From Certhia americana (Eukaryota > Chordata > Aves > Passeriformes > Certhiidae), in NCBI GenBank assembly GCA_018697195.1, contig JAGMWU010000048.1, positions 62,001 to 126,000 of the forward strand: a DNA stretch of 64,000 nucleotides. The letters are read 5' to 3'. Position 1 is the stretch's first letter, and each line of letters starts with the position of its first letter. Under the pieces are notes generated by a model. That model was not told the origin of the DNA. It saw only the letters and a list, made by a program, of their open reading frames with translations, and made no database searches. The position numbers and the translations under genes are program-made. Shown here piece by piece: positions 44,331 through 59,300 of the stretch.

Positions 44331-47300
44331 CCCCTTTATTCTCAAAGGGGAAGTTAATTATGGGTTTGTGGAACTCTTAGCAACTTGTTTCATTTTTAGT
44401 AAGGAAAAGAGTGATCAAGTTGTAATACATTTCAGCATACAAGATACATTTACAAAAACTTGGACCCAAGTAGCCAAAGAAATGACACCACATTGACACT
44501 GTCTTTTAGTAAACATCCTTTAGAGAAAGCGTGTTATAAACCCAAAAGTAATTCATGTATTTTAGTGCAAGACAACAGGAGTAAGAAATTCTTGGGGTTT
44601 TCAGTGACCCACCTTAATTAATCTACTATTTTTCCTATTTTCATGGTTCTTCCCTGAGTACTGAGTAGCCTGTCCTTAAGCAAGTGGCATGTGAGGTGAA
44701 AGATTAAAAGATCTCTGAACAGTTCCTGTTCTGCCATTAAAGCTAAAAGCCACAGTTGGTTCTGGGAGGTAGAGGGTGGTAGCGAAGTAAAACATCAGTG
44801 AGAGGAAGGACACCAGGAAAGAAACAAGTTAAATAATCAGAAAAAGATGAAAAGAATAGGTTGGAGGTGAATAGTGGGAGGTTGGCATTTCAACATCTAT
44901 GTTTTATTTACGTGACTTCTGAATAACCAGGCTTTCTGTGCTTGCAATGTCATAGGTTGGTCTGCTGGAGGCAGTTATTAAAAATGCACAGTCTAACTAG
45001 AAAACTGGTTTTTACATGTTGCCTTAGATTACTTTTTCCTTGTTGCTGGTTGTGTGGTGCTGGAGCCAATTTTTAAAATATACTGCTTTAATAAATTCAG
45101 TTTTTCCAACAGCAACATTGTGATATTCACTGCTAAAAGACTGGTGTGAAACCTACCAAATATTTGGAATGTAAAACTGCTTGGGTGATTCCAGGGTTGA
45201 AAAGTCAATGAACTCTCCTGTTCATCACCTTGCTTCATATAAAATGTTAATCATGATCTTACTTTAAAGTCAAAAAAAGGTTGTAAATTACAGGTATCTA
45301 TAGACTGCAATTCACTGTTCATCAGAGAAGAGAAACAGCGACAGAACCAAAGACAGATGCCTAGACTTGACTTTGTATCATCCAAAAAGGTCATAATACA
45401 CAATAAATATGGAACATCATTCATAAAATCTGGCCAAGAAATAAATTTCTGTCACTGCTGAAGAACTTTAAAGACATAGACTCATGCAAAATTGATCCTT
45501 AGTACTGGAGAAGATAACAGAGAAAGTATTTATTCAGAGGCATCTTCCGTTAATGATTTATGAAGGAGGCTATCAGGGACACCCAGTTGCCCCAGGAGAG
45601 AGGTGTGGGAATGCCAAGGAACACACATTGGGTCTGTCTCTGCCTCTGTGAGCTCTCAGAGCCCCAGCAGATCCCCATCCTGGTGTTACTGACACTCTGG
45701 GGGGCAGTTGTGTCTGTGCCTGAAGCCAGGTGGTTCATAAGGGGCTGTTCTGTGCTCTGTCCTATTTCTGCTTGGGAGGCCAAGGAACTGCCAGGCAAGT
45801 GTAAAGGAAACTGGGAGCATGTGCCAATCAGCCACGAATCAGCTGACAAGCTCTGGGTTTGACTGGGAATAGGAACAATCTAGGTGCAGAGGAGAAGAGC
45901 AGCTTTGCAGCAAGAGTGCTCTTATTTCATTCTTCCATGCTGAGGACCTCACTACCACGCTGGGAAGTTTGTAAAGGCTTTTTGGAATGGCCCTTCCAAA
46001 AAGAGAAAGGCAGACAAGCAATACAGTCTGTCAAATCCTCAAAAAAAAAAAAAACCAAAAAACCCCCAAAAAAACCCAAAAAAAAAAAAACCAAAAAAAA
46101 AAAAAACCTCATATATATATATACTGAGTGTCCTCAGTCTTTTAGAATGAACATGTATGTCCCCTTCTCATCCTGTCAGCATCAGCAGCCATGAACTCCA
46201 AACCCTGGCTTTGTATCAGCTGTGCACAAATTGGGAGTCTCCAAGTTCCCTCTTCCTTCCTGCAGATCCCTGTCCATATTGGAATTCAGTGGGTATTTTT
46301 TCCAGTGTTTTTCTGTCATGGTTTTGGGAACTGAGGCTGGAATCAGGCGCATAGAACATTTCAAATATTAATTAATTCAAATAAGTTCAGCCTCCACAAT
46401 GCAGAATCCAAAGTCTCCAGGATATGCCAGCTATGCAGTGAGAAAAAACCCTGTCACTTCAACAGAAGTCATTCAGGTGCAACATTATTTTGTCACTTGG
46501 AACTGAGTAATGATAATCCTGACAGCTTACTTCATTTTATTTATGATGTAAAGAAATGGTTTTCAAAGGTTTATTGCTGTATAGCTACAAAACCGTGAGT
46601 TCTCCTCAAGTTCACACTCACCTCCCACAAAAGCAGTGAGTATATCATTGATCTGGACAGCTGACCTGTCTGGACAAAGAGTCAGCATGGTAATTTGATA
46701 GGGAGCAGTCAGAGGAACTCTGCAGGGCTAAAATGCAGAATTTCAAGACTTCAGGGTTATATCCATAAAGTTAAAGACTGTGACTACTTTGTAGGCAGGT
46801 CACTGAAGATATTTAAGCTTGTCAGTTATAAGAGTTTGCTCAGGTTACCTCTTACAAGCTGTTTTCTGCACACACAAAACATTGTGAAGCCATTAATTCT
46901 GGGTGAGGATGAAGACAGTTACAGGCAGTGCTACCCAGATGTGTGACTTTTTTACAACTAAACTCTGTGAGTACCAGCAAAGCTGAATGAAATACGTTTG
47001 GACCTTACCAAAAAAATGCAGCTTTCTTTTCAAGTCATATATTTTGAAGGCTGGGCCTTTGGTCTGAGTAGCTCTCAGCAGTATTGTTCTAATGAACACA
47101 ATAGACATAAGAAATCCCACGTTCCTATTTCTATTATTGTGTTGCCAAGCGACTAAAGTGAGTCACATAGGCTCCCACATTGAAGAGTGCCCATCCATGC
47201 TGGGGTTTTACATGCTCAGTTTAAAATATGTATGGTGCTGACATGGAGATGCTTTAGGAAGCAACATCTAGAAGGTATCCAGGACCTCTTAAAATCATGT

Positions 47301-50300
47301 CTTTAACAACTCAAGTATTCAACAGGAGTACCCTGCTCTGGAGGTCCCTTGTATTTCCTCTTATCACTTCTCCAGAATTCTCCACTAGTGGAATCCTTGG
47401 TGCAGCAAAGATCTGCCAAAATACCAGTTCACCTTGTTGAGCAGTTTCCTTCTCCAAGACACTGAAAACACTGCAGCAGTAATGCCCTCAGCTTCAGTTG
47501 ATGCTCTGCTTGCACACACAGATACCAGGGCACCAAGGAGCACCAGACAACATGTGCTGCTACTCCAAGCAGTCGAGGGGTTAATTCCTGCATACAAAGC
47601 AAGCCTTTTGTCACTTCAGGTGTGCCTTTTTACATTGATCCATACAGGTTATTTACTTTGGACAAGTTTCCCCTTGGGTGACTGAACTTTGCATAACTAG
47701 ACACCTTGGAAAGGCAGCTGCTTAGAATTTGCTGAGAATTCATCCTGTGAAAATTCTTCACAAACTACAGTGGGAACCTCTCACCTCATGCTGAAATCCC
47801 CAGTATGATGGAACTGTCTTGTTCAAGTGGCATTCAGGTTTGGCCACCCATGCTCAGAAAGATACACTGAATCAGGAAAAGGCCACTGAATGGCTCAAGG
47901 ATAAAGAAACAATTGTGTAAGAAGCGCTGTTTTTTTTCACTCTAGCAACATAGCAAGGAGATATCCTTGATATCTGCAAATGAATCACAAAGAAAGAAAA
48001 CCTACTGTAATTACTTGGACATAAGGTAACAGGAGCAATCCGAAGAGCAGAAATGTTGTCAAAAAGTGTTGGACTGTTGTAACTAAGGTACACAAACCTA
48101 ACTATAAAGTACTCACCATCTGCTCCTTTTGCTTATTCTCCCCCTGCCCTTAAATTGTATGTGTAAATAAATTGACCTTAAACATAACTTTTGTTTTCTT
48201 TTTTTCTGAAAGACACAAAAAGCAGAAGAAATCTAATACATTCTGTTTGTGTGTAATAATTAAACTGAAAGGCAGCTTTGGCACAATACTAAGTGTGAAT
48301 AAACTAGTCAACCAATAACTCTAGTCTGGAAGTTGAAGAAGGCTTCTAACAGAGTGGGGAAAACTTGGTTCTATAACAGTGTTTAATTAGCAGTTTGTGG
48401 TAGATTGTCACTGGACTCGATCCTTCTAGTCTGTCTCTTAGGAAAACAAGAGGCTTTTTTATTTTTTAATTCACGCAGGTATTTTTCTGCAGAGGTGGCA
48501 GTGAACCAGAACATCAGTTTCAAACTTCCTTGAACTTAGGGAAACTTGGATTCTGATTTTCACTCCCCAGCTGGAGATCAGCTGAAGACATAGGTTGTAT
48601 TTACACATATGCAGAGGAAATAAAGCAGTTTTATCAACTTGTATCAGAAGAAAGATAACCCAGATTTTCTTACATGAGTCTCACTTTACAGAGTACTGCC
48701 TGAAGATGGGTTTTACTTGCATAACTCTCAGATAGAAACAAAAAAATGCCACATGTTTTGCTGAGTTCTATTGTCTCTCCCTCCTTTTGTAAGGAAATTA
48801 AAGCCTATTTCTTTCTTAGTTCCATGAAGTCTATCTGAATCCTGGTAACAAGTCTCTGAGAAATTGCTCAGAGGGAATAACAGACAAGGGTACACCCTCC
48901 ACTGCTATGTTACTGCTCCATGAGTTCCAGACAAAAGCATTTCTTGTGGTTTGGCAGCAAGCATCTACTCCTAAAACCCTGGGATTGCATTGTTCTTTAC
49001 ATGTCAAAAGTTGATTTAGTACCCACAAGCACAGATTGCAGGGTCCCTCATTTCAGGTTTTCTAGACTGCTGGGGTCACCTCTCACAGCCAGTGACACCC
49101 TTTTGGAGAGTCACACCCTAGTGGACTGTAAAGAATAGGCCCTCAGTTCTGCCCTGCAACGAATATTCCAGGATTTTTATCCTGACCTAGGTTAAATGGT
49201 AATACTCCAGAAACTGAGCAACTGACTGCCAGGCCCATAATAACAACTCTGAATCATTAAATAGAGATACATCTTCAGGATAAATTATTGTTAAGACTCC
49301 AAAATAGTTCTGCTGTGTTTGGAATTCTAATAATGGTAGGCAAGCTTGACTGGAACCTCTAATGATACAAAGATCTTGCAGTCTTGCTTATCTGTAGCTA
49401 AGTTAATGAGCCTTGGACCCAAAGACAGCTATTATGAGGCCCTTCTGCTCAGAATGTTGTATCTTTACTTTTAAAGCAGATCATTAAAAGTAATATCTAA
49501 TGAAAACTCCATCTGTTTTCCATTGAGCATACACTTGGCTTTTTTTTTTAATTCTCTAAGGCTCCATGAAGTTTTGCAGCACACAGGGCTGACACTGTCA
49601 CATGCTAACAGGACAAGCCAGCCCTTAATGCAATTCCTTTGTCCAGGGAAGTTAAATATTGGGTATATCTGGATCTATTAACACAAAGGTAACCTTTTGG
49701 ACCTTTAATTTCTTTCATATCCAGGAACTGGAGAGAGTGCTGTAATAAATTTTAAGTCACACAGATCTGCAAAAAACTGAATCTACCGACCATAAATGTT
49801 ATTTTACAAAGCATTAGCAATAAAAGCTGAGACTTGCCAGTCTATTCTCTGTCTTCTACCCAGTTAAATGGGAATTTCTGAGCCCTGTTAAAGCACATGG
49901 TCTATGACACAAAGTGGGCAGTTGTGATCCCTACAGACACTGTTACAGTTGTCTATCACATGAACCTACATGAGCCAAACATATGCACATGCAGTTTCCA
50001 TTACTAAATAATTCATTTGCCAGTCCCAGAAAAACCTGGTAGTATCAGATACACAAACACTTTATGCTAAGTGCTGTTAAAGCCTAGTTTCCAACAGACT
50101 TGAGTCTTAAGGATTTACCCAAGTGTAGATTTTCTGTCCTCTTATAAGGGTTTTCCTCCCTTATTCCCTATACAGACATGGCTACCTGCAGTAATGGTTT
50201 TTTTTAGGCATTTCACAGAACAAGAAAAACATGCCAAAATTGACCATGGAAATTAAAAGCTTTTTTCCCCACCAAAAGAAGGGAATTCTGGAACAAACAC

Positions 50301-53300
50301 CAAACAAAATGGGAAACTGAGAGAACAGGAGAGACAACAAGGAGGAAAGAGCATATTTTTTCATAGCACCAAGCTGTTTATGAAAAAGATCGGGAACTTG
50401 GCTCACTACAGAAGCAGAAGACTGGACTCAGCAATCCAAAAGATAATTTTAATTCTACATTTCCCTCACCAGAACTGGTGATAGAATAGATAATTTTTCC
50501 TTTAGAATCAGTTTTTTCTGCACTTGCCTGTGCAAACATGTAAGTTAAAATGCATGTCACTTCTTTCCCATGCTCCAGCAAGGACAATAAAAAGAGAATG
50601 TGACCTCTTGCGTGGCCTGTAACAAGTATAAATTAATGATGTCTTAATATGCATTTAATGTGGCAAAAAGTTCCATATTTCATACACCTTTATCAATAAA
50701 GCATATCTTCTATATATCTTCTTCACAAATAAACCAGAAGAGAATCAAGCAGGTAATACGGAAATACAAAGTAATAAAGATTGATTCTTACCTTTTGCTT
50801 TTGTAAGAAAATGAGACTCATGTTTATGTTTGTTTATATGAATTGGCCCCAAATAATGTTGGAACTGGTTCAAAATGCACACTCAGATTTTTAGAACTTA
50901 TTTAATATTTGATATTTATTTCCTGCAAGTTCTGTGAAAATAGACAGATAATTTAAGATAGATTATTCATTTCTTGTTGAAGAAACAGGCTAAAATGAAC
51001 TCAATCTCCTTTAAACATCAGAGAATCCATGCCTAAACACAATCCAAAATATAAATCCATAGAAAAAAAAAAATTTTACTGTTTGCAGAACTACTTGTAT
51101 TGAATGAGATCACAGAGATATAACAACAGTATGACAGAATCTAATCACCACTCAACAAACATTTTGGAAAAAAGTCAGCAACCACATCTGCTTCACCAGA
51201 ACCAGAGCCTCATGTGACAGGAAGCTTATTAGAGACCCTGTCTCTCATTACTTTGCTTTTTCTTATAACTTCTCAGCGTGAATATTCAATATTGCAAAAT
51301 CAAGCAGCTTCCTCTAACAGACCATCCAGAAAGGAGAAAGAAAATGTGTCAAACATTCCAGATCCTGAAGAAATTGATGCCTGTGGAGCTATGGATTTCT
51401 ACCAGCAAAACATCTGGCACAAAACAACATTAAACATGAATAACTTGCTTCTCTTTCCCCTTAACATTGGTGTGAGGCAATAATAACTCCTCTGAAGTTT
51501 TCTTGATGTATCAAGCCTGAAAACAAGACAAAAAAGAAGAAATCCAGCCCTTTAAACATAGAAAGACATAGCAAGACATTTTAAAGGAATATAACTCAAA
51601 ATACCTTATTTTGTTAGTAGCAGAAAATGTTACATTGAGAGACATTTTTCGTGGTTACTATACATAAAACAGTTGCTTTACAATACTCTGAGTGCAATTT
51701 AGGAATTCCCATTTGGTGCTCTTTCGTAGCTTTGGTCATAGGTCCAGGAGTCAGAGTCTCTGAGCAGGTAAACGTGGTAAAATTTACGGAGAAAAACAAC
51801 ACTCATAGGAAAATCTGTCCAAGAGTGAAGCCAAATGTCCAAAGTCTCAGCCAGAGTAACAGTAGCTCTGTGTACTCAGCCTTCCTTAGCTGAAACACTT
51901 CCTAAAGTGAAAGGATTCATCTCAAACACTTCTAAATTGGCAGGTTCATATACACCAGCTCTTGACTCACCTCTGAAGTCACAGTTGGTGATGTGAGAGC
52001 CTGCCCCTCCCTGCTGTGCTCAGCAGTGGGATGAGCTTGGGAAGACTGGGGCTGTGGGATGTTGTGTGACTGAAATATGGGCACCTCCATCTGGTGAGTG
52101 GCATCAATCCTATGACACACAGCAGCTCCTGTTCCCCCTTCACATTCCTCAGCTCTGCAGGAGTTTTCCTTGCACGTAAGGCTGGATGGGTGGTGGCATT
52201 TGGAAGTGCTGAGCAGTGGGGTAGCACTCACCTTCCCTGGCATGCAGGGGTTGCATGGATACATCCCCACTAGGGCCCTGTGCTGGGCAGGCACGTTCTA
52301 TACAGACAAAAGCTCTTCAACAGGGTCCCCACTCTGCAGACACATCAGACAATATCTGCCCAAAGCCTCTGGACAACCTTTCTTTCTTCTTTCTCCATCA
52401 CCTTGTGGACAGATAAAAAACCTTTCAGGGAGATCTTAAGCCAGTGTTGCCATTTCAACCCCACAGATGTCAAAGTGATTTTTACACTCTTTCTGCTCAG
52501 TTAATTGCCAAGCCCCAACGAATGGACTTTAATGGGTTGCACCAGGCAATAAACCATCATCTATTGGCTCTAGCAACAAGAAAGGAAGAGAGGGAATGCA
52601 AAGCTGGAACAAAACACAGATCCAGAGCAGATCCAAATACTTGCAGAAACTGATTTATCTAAACATTTGATACCAGATGTTTTATTCAGACAACTTTAAC
52701 AGACCTCCACAGAACATTAAATGCTTCTTGAGTTTTTGGTATCCAGGTCACTCCATCTGGGCACTTCTGCCACAGGGCACAAACAAAACACTGCTTAATA
52801 TTAATTGAAGAAGTGAGTTTTGCTCTGCAAGCTCAATATAAAAAGAGTAAGAGCAAACACATGCTAAGCTGTTCCTGGGAACACTGAACACAACAGAGGA
52901 GCTGTCTTGGATTACAGCATTTCCAAATTATGCCCAAAGTCTTGTTTTAGGGAGGATATATAAGTGATATGCTACCACAAATATTGTGCTAAACTGAAGC
53001 ACTCTTCATCTCTGATTAAAAAATATCCCAAATTCATATTTCCTTGTTTACCTAGAGTTTCCACAGATTATTGCATAGCTACTAGTCCACAGAAAAGTTG
53101 CATCCTTTTTCTTAGACTTCTATTTGGGTATCACTTCTTTACTGATAACATTAATTTTTGTCTGTGCCCATTCTTAGCCACATGAACTTCTTGTTCCCAT
53201 TAACAGTCTGTAGCCAAGTCTACTAAAAATTACTACTTATTGTACACATCTGTGCAAAACCTTTCAAAATTATTTTAATTCTTGAAATCCAGACTACCTA

Positions 53301-56300
53301 CATTTGTCAAACAATACCAGGCAGCTGAGACTGGGCAGTGGCAGCTGAGGTCACTTGTCCCTTATTTTCTCAGCTGCCAGTGCACCCTCCTAGTCTCTTT
53401 CTGATGATTCAACTCTGTGAAGGGGAAGGATAACAGGCTAAGTATCTGGCCCAGTTTTCTCTCTCTGCAGAAGCTCCCTTCCATCACGGATTTAATTCAC
53501 CTACTTTTTTTAACTGACCCCATCTACTGCCACTTCCACTTCCCCCTTCCTTGTATCTCTTGCTCCCTCAGTCAGTAACTCCAAGTCAGAACACAGCTCT
53601 TCTTTAAAAGATGGGACCTTCCCTGTTGTCTCCTGTCCTCCTGGGAGGCTGACAGCTCTGCCAGCCTTCCCTTATAAGCTCCTTCTATAACTGACTGTAG
53701 TGTCTTTCTGTGAATTCCTCCTGCATCCCACCAGGTGCAGCTGCACCATGGGATGTGCAGAACTGCCTCTGTCCCAACACCACCGAGTTCTTGTGTGTTT
53801 ACTCAGCTCAGGCACTGGATGGTGCTCTTGGCACTTTCATGCTGCAAAAGCGCTTTCCAAGCACTCCCACTTCTCCTGAGAACTGTAAAAATTCCCCGGG
53901 GTCAGGTAAAGTTGCACGTCTAAGCCTCTAAATCCCAAGAAGAGAATGTTTTGACTACACAGATTGTAGCTGAGGCTGCAGTGGAAGAAGCTCAGATAGA
54001 TAAGGACAAATGCCAAATAAAATATTACTGCCTATGACACACAAATCCACTGAGCAGTGGCTTTCACACTCAGCCTCAAATATTTTGTTTGCTAATTGGT
54101 TCCTTATCAATGTTCCCCATAGCAACAAGGGAGATGTAAGTGGCATAAAGTGGGCTGAGTGACATTATGTCTGCATGTAAATGTGACTGGGATTGTGCAT
54201 GGAGGGGATGATCTGAGGGAGGTTAACAACATAATGTGAAACCTCCTGTAGTCTCAGAGGAGGAAGGAGTTTCTTAATGCTGCCTGAATGAGGCAGGGAA
54301 GCTATCTCAGCAGCAAACCTCTTTGGGAGAATCAGGCACATTCTATAGAAAATGAATTTGTTTGATCTTTTTGCCTACTAAGAAATATTGATTTTACACA
54401 GATGTTTGCATTGGTTATTTTTCATAAGAAGGTCAGAAGATTTCTGGGTTTTTTAAACGTGTCACGAACAAGCAAAGGAAATATACTTTATGGGGGAAAA
54501 AAAAAAGCTATAGGGAGATAGGAGATAAATGTTCAGTTTTCTTTCCTTTCTTCTGCTGATTTTTATGCATCCCTGGGAAAATCAGCCTGTCTCTCTGAAT
54601 TTGCTCAGCCTTGTAAATTTGAGATAATTCCTTCTCTTCCAGCTCTTCTAAAAGGCTCCTTCTTCAATGAAAGGTGCCATAGAAGTACAAAATATTTTGT
54701 GTGTCTGCATCAAAGGAAGATAAGTCTGGAAAAAGCACTCTAGCAAAATAAAGACGCAAATAGAGAGATAACTGTAGCATTTAGGAGAAACCAGGGAAAA
54801 TGGGAATAAAAGGATTCATAAGGATGGGGTGGCATTGATGAGAAAAAAATGGACTAGCTGGATGTACCCACTGACCTAAGATGTGGGATTTAAACTTGTA
54901 TTGATAAGTATTTGGATTGGACCACCTCTGGCTATACATACATCAGCACAGCCCCAGAAAAGGCTCAGGAATCACTGAAGAATCCCACCTGGAGGAAGGC
55001 TTTGAATTACACTTTCCAGCAATCTTACCTGGATTAAACAGTTCAGAGAGTGGGCTTGTTCATCTGAAGCACTTGCACAGATTTGGTGATCCCCTGAAAG
55101 CCCATGGCAACTCTTCAGGTGCCTGGTCCACTGTTCACGCAAAGACTGCTCCATCTTCTTGGATATGCTTCTAAATGTCTTCAAAGACAGTTCTGAAAGG
55201 GACAAACTGAGAGTTAACAGCACTTAGATGAATAAAACACTCCAAAACGAGCAATGCTGTTGAAGCCTTAACATGGAAATCTTTTGGCTACACCATTTAA
55301 TACGACACACATGGGACAATGAATTTTACAGTGCTTGCAACACTCCCTCCTTCTCTTGGCAAGTGGGCATGGCAAACAATTAGAATTTATGGGATAACTG
55401 AGCTGCTTGTGCCTCAGAGGAAGAAAAGAGGATAAATGGCCCACTCCTTCAGATCTGCCATGACTCATCTCATCAAGGTTAACAAACTAGCCATCTCAAG
55501 ATTAGGAAGTTGAGTGCAGGAGATGCTACTGCTCACACAGGTTGCTGCTTTCAGAAATGCTTCTACAGGCAATACTTACATGTAAAACAGCCTCAAGAAG
55601 CAGAAACCCTGCTGTTATTTTAGGTGTTTAAAAAAAAAGTATCATCTCATGGACTGAGTGAAAAACAAGAGAGTTCTCTCCGGGGTCCCACTGTCCTTGT
55701 TGTCCCCACGTGCAGGACCACATTGGGTCTGCTCAGCGAGGTCTGATAAATGTGTAGTGACTGACACAGGCCTGGCTGGTGCCTCTCTCCTCTGTTGTGA
55801 CATCCTGCTGCAATAACAGAGCTGCCAGGAGGGAGCCTTTGTCCAAGTCTGCCTTCAGCAGTGATTCAAGTATTGATGCTGGTACTGCAGTAGTTGCAGT
55901 ATGTGCAGGTAACTTCAGAATCCAGGTTTAGTGAGTCTGAATGGGGTATGGCATATTTTTAGGTCTTCCCAGGAAGGAGTGTGTAAGCACAAAGAAGAGT
56001 TGTGCCTCCCTGCAATGAAAATTCTGATGTACTGCTGAGCAAGGTTACTCAAAGGACTGTGTTCTTAATGTGCCCTTTGTTACTCACACAGAGCAAATTT
56101 CTGATTTCTTGGTTATTTTGCAGTACGAAAAATTGTTTAGTTTCATGGTGTATCACAACATTCAATAAGCTTGTCCCTTGGGAACACCAAGAGCTTTTAG
56201 ATCTTAATATAGACATCTTTCAAATGAGATCATTAATGTGTATATATATCTGGATTTAGGGCCAATGCAAGCACTTCGATTTTTTGCCTGCCAAATTTTG

Positions 56301-59300
56301 ATTTTTGGCTCCATTTTCTTCCCATATATTCAAAGAACTGCACCACATGGAGTCCTTTAAACAATAGATGGGATAGCATAATTTTTCAATTGCTCTTGAA
56401 AAGGTTTTAAACCACATAAACTATTCCAGGGTTCGCTAAGAAGTTACCATTGCAAATAATGTAATTGTTCCAGACTAAATTCCTTGCATTCCAGAAGAAC
56501 TTTTGAAGCAAAGAGCATGACTGATTTGGGATTTTTAACCAACCTCTTTATGGTAATACTTAGATGAACATAAATTTTCTCCAAAAGCTTTACTTTAAAA
56601 AGAAAGGACCAAAGCCCAGAAACACTCCTAGCTGCAGACCCAATACTTAATGCTAATGACCCATCAATCTCAACTGAAGGAAAATAAACATTTAAAAATT
56701 TAAAAGGAAAATTAAGCACTTTATTTTAAACAATAAAAAAATAAGTGAGAAAAACAGTAGATCTCTGTTTTTCTCGTGAACCTGGAAATTCTGGTTTACC
56801 TCTTGTCTTTTGTGAGCAGGACAAGGCTCCTGTGAAGGCACTGTCCTGCACCACAGAGTCCCTCCTTAAAGATGTGTGGGACTTCTGGTTTCCTGGGCTT
56901 CCCTGGAATTTAAACCACACATTTTTTCCTGGTAACATGTTTACTCTTATCATCTGAAACATTCTTGTTGCATTCCTCCAAAGATGATGGCATTGCATGG
57001 TTTGGCCAATGGAGACTGTTACCCAACTCTCCACTGTGTAACACCTCCAGGTAGAGTAGGTGGGGGAGATGAAATCTACTTGCTGAGGCAGAGGGCCCCA
57101 GTTCTGCAATTCTCTTCCCTTGTGGGTGCACTGGAGTTTAGCCTTAACAACCCACAAAGCTGTTCCCCAAATCCACCTTATTATTGAGTTTTCTTGAATT
57201 AATTGAATTAAGCAGTGGGTGGTTTAAGAGATGAACTACACTGGGAGCAGGGCCTGTAATTCACTGCATACTCCCACCATGCAGGGCACAATGGAATCCA
57301 ACTTCTTTGTGGCCAGTAAAGCAGCAGACATGGGGAACAGCACTTCAGAGGGCCTCTTGGATCTCCGTTTTGATTCTGTGCTACAGGCCAGCTTCTCAGT
57401 TCCCACACATTAGCCTGTTTCCACTGGATTCACACCAAATGCAGACTTGGCCTTGCAAGACCAGAAATTTAGTTTATCTTTTTAAAGACTCTGGGTTCTG
57501 TAGAATTGGCTTAGCTGTTGTTTAAATCAATAGTATCTTATATCACTCAAAACAAAAGGAATTAGCTCTGTATTTATTAGCCAAACTTTCTGTGAATACA
57601 AAGCTTTTGGGATCATACTCTTCCTCAGCCTGATCACAGCTCTGCCCTTTAATCATCCACAACAAGGGATTTGCTGGAATTTCAGGGACTCCCTCAAAGC
57701 TGTGCACTTTGTGGCAAGTACAATGTATGTAACTGGGTCTTGTTCTGACATGGAGCTGGGACACAGCCAGGGTAACACAACCAGCCTCAGGATCTGGGAC
57801 TGGTGTCACAGATAAGGACAGTGATAATTACATTCTTCAAAGCCTCATGAAAATAGATGCCTCAGTTGAGGTTAAAGTGCCCCAAGTAAAGGAAAAAAAA
57901 AAAAAAAAAAGGCAAAAGCAAAGACACAGAAAGAGAAAAATCTTTCTTTATGGTCAAAAAATAAGCAGGGAAAGTTTCATTTGGAACCTGAGCACACACA
58001 AGCACAGAAGTCAATCAACTGTAAGATCTATTAGGAAAACAGATTTAATAAGCTTTTTCTCCATTTATCTTATTTTCCTCAAGGAAAATGAAAGTACTTC
58101 TTCTCTCCTAGATATGTTATGTGAATTACTTCACTGTGCTCTTTGCAACCAAACAATCCCAGTCTCCCTCATTTTCCTCCTGGTCTCCAACAACCACTGT
58201 GTGTTCATACTCACTGCTTGCCCCTGGATGTTACTGTTTAAACAAAACCTGCAAACTTCTTTTTTTTTTTTTTCCAATGAGCCTGCAGGATTAAATTTCA
58301 GGCAGAGTGCAAGGTGACAGCTACTCCTCCACCCATAGTGACACAGCACACACTCTCCAGGAAGATTCACCTTCCATTCACACGTGTCTGCTGCTTGTGC
58401 TGCTGATGCTGAAAATGCCCATGTTATGCTTTTAGCCCAAATAAATTAGATAAAAATTAATGGGATTTTAGGAGCATTATTTCTGGAGAAGATTATTCCA
58501 GAAATAGTCTCTGCTCACCTGCATCACTGATTCCTTATAACACTGCACTTGTCTAACATTCGCACCACCGGGACTGGAATTCAGGACTTCTGGTCTCTGC
58601 TGGTTCTGTGCTGTAAGACCTTTTCCTCTGTCTGAAAACTGCTGCTAAACCTCTTTTACCTCTTTTAATATTTAGCTGAGTCATGCTGGGAAATCCTTTG
58701 AGATCAAGGCTATAAGAACTACAAGTGAGTAGAATTAAATAGGACATTTTGGGAGGCACAGAGGAAGTTACTCAATTGTTCCAGGTTAGAAGACATTCTG
58801 TTAGATACTGCATAAACCTTCACCTTTGTCAAGTCCAATTACTGTCCAGAAAAGAAAGATTAAGTAAGAACCACACCTATAAAGCTAGTACAGCTCTAAA
58901 TTGAAGAACAAGAAAGGAAAATAAAAGTACATGCCCCTTGAGAGTTCTTATATTTTTCAAACTGTATATAAAATCCATTCAGAATGTAAGCTCAGGCATT
59001 CAGGTAGACTTGGAAGTGCTGCCATTCCAATAGTCAATATCCTGTCTATGGCAGCGATGAAAGTGAAAGGATATTCATCCCTTAATAAGCACTTGTAGGT
59101 ACAGCAGATATCAAGCTTGTTATTATCTTATTTGCTTTTTGCAGCAGGAGTGATGCTGCACTGAGTTTGATCCTTCGCTGACCAAAATGTGTCAATTTTG
59201 CCTCAACATGAACAAGATGAAATTAGCTGCTAATATGGGTGCTCTGAGGTAGCCATATGAACACACACCAGAGTGGAGTTTCAAGAGCTCAGTTCCTACA

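Noticed and set aside
46039..46106. Possible poly(A) tail of a processed pseudogene
   Set aside because: The A runs are broken by CC and CCCCC, and I recognised no gene copy or target-site duplication upstream.
45859..46194. Lys/Pro-rich frame resembling a nuclear localisation or histone-tail segment
   Set aside because: It is the A/C-rich low-complexity tract translated. The flanks show no coding character.
51214..51483. Plus-strand frame with a hydrophobic start resembling a signal peptide
   Set aside because: A Leu/Ile-rich start in AT-rich DNA is common by chance. The remainder shows no cysteine pattern or family match.
56726..57157. 143-codon minus-strand frame
   Set aside because: No recognisable motif, no clear splice signals, and a length within chance expectation for the window.
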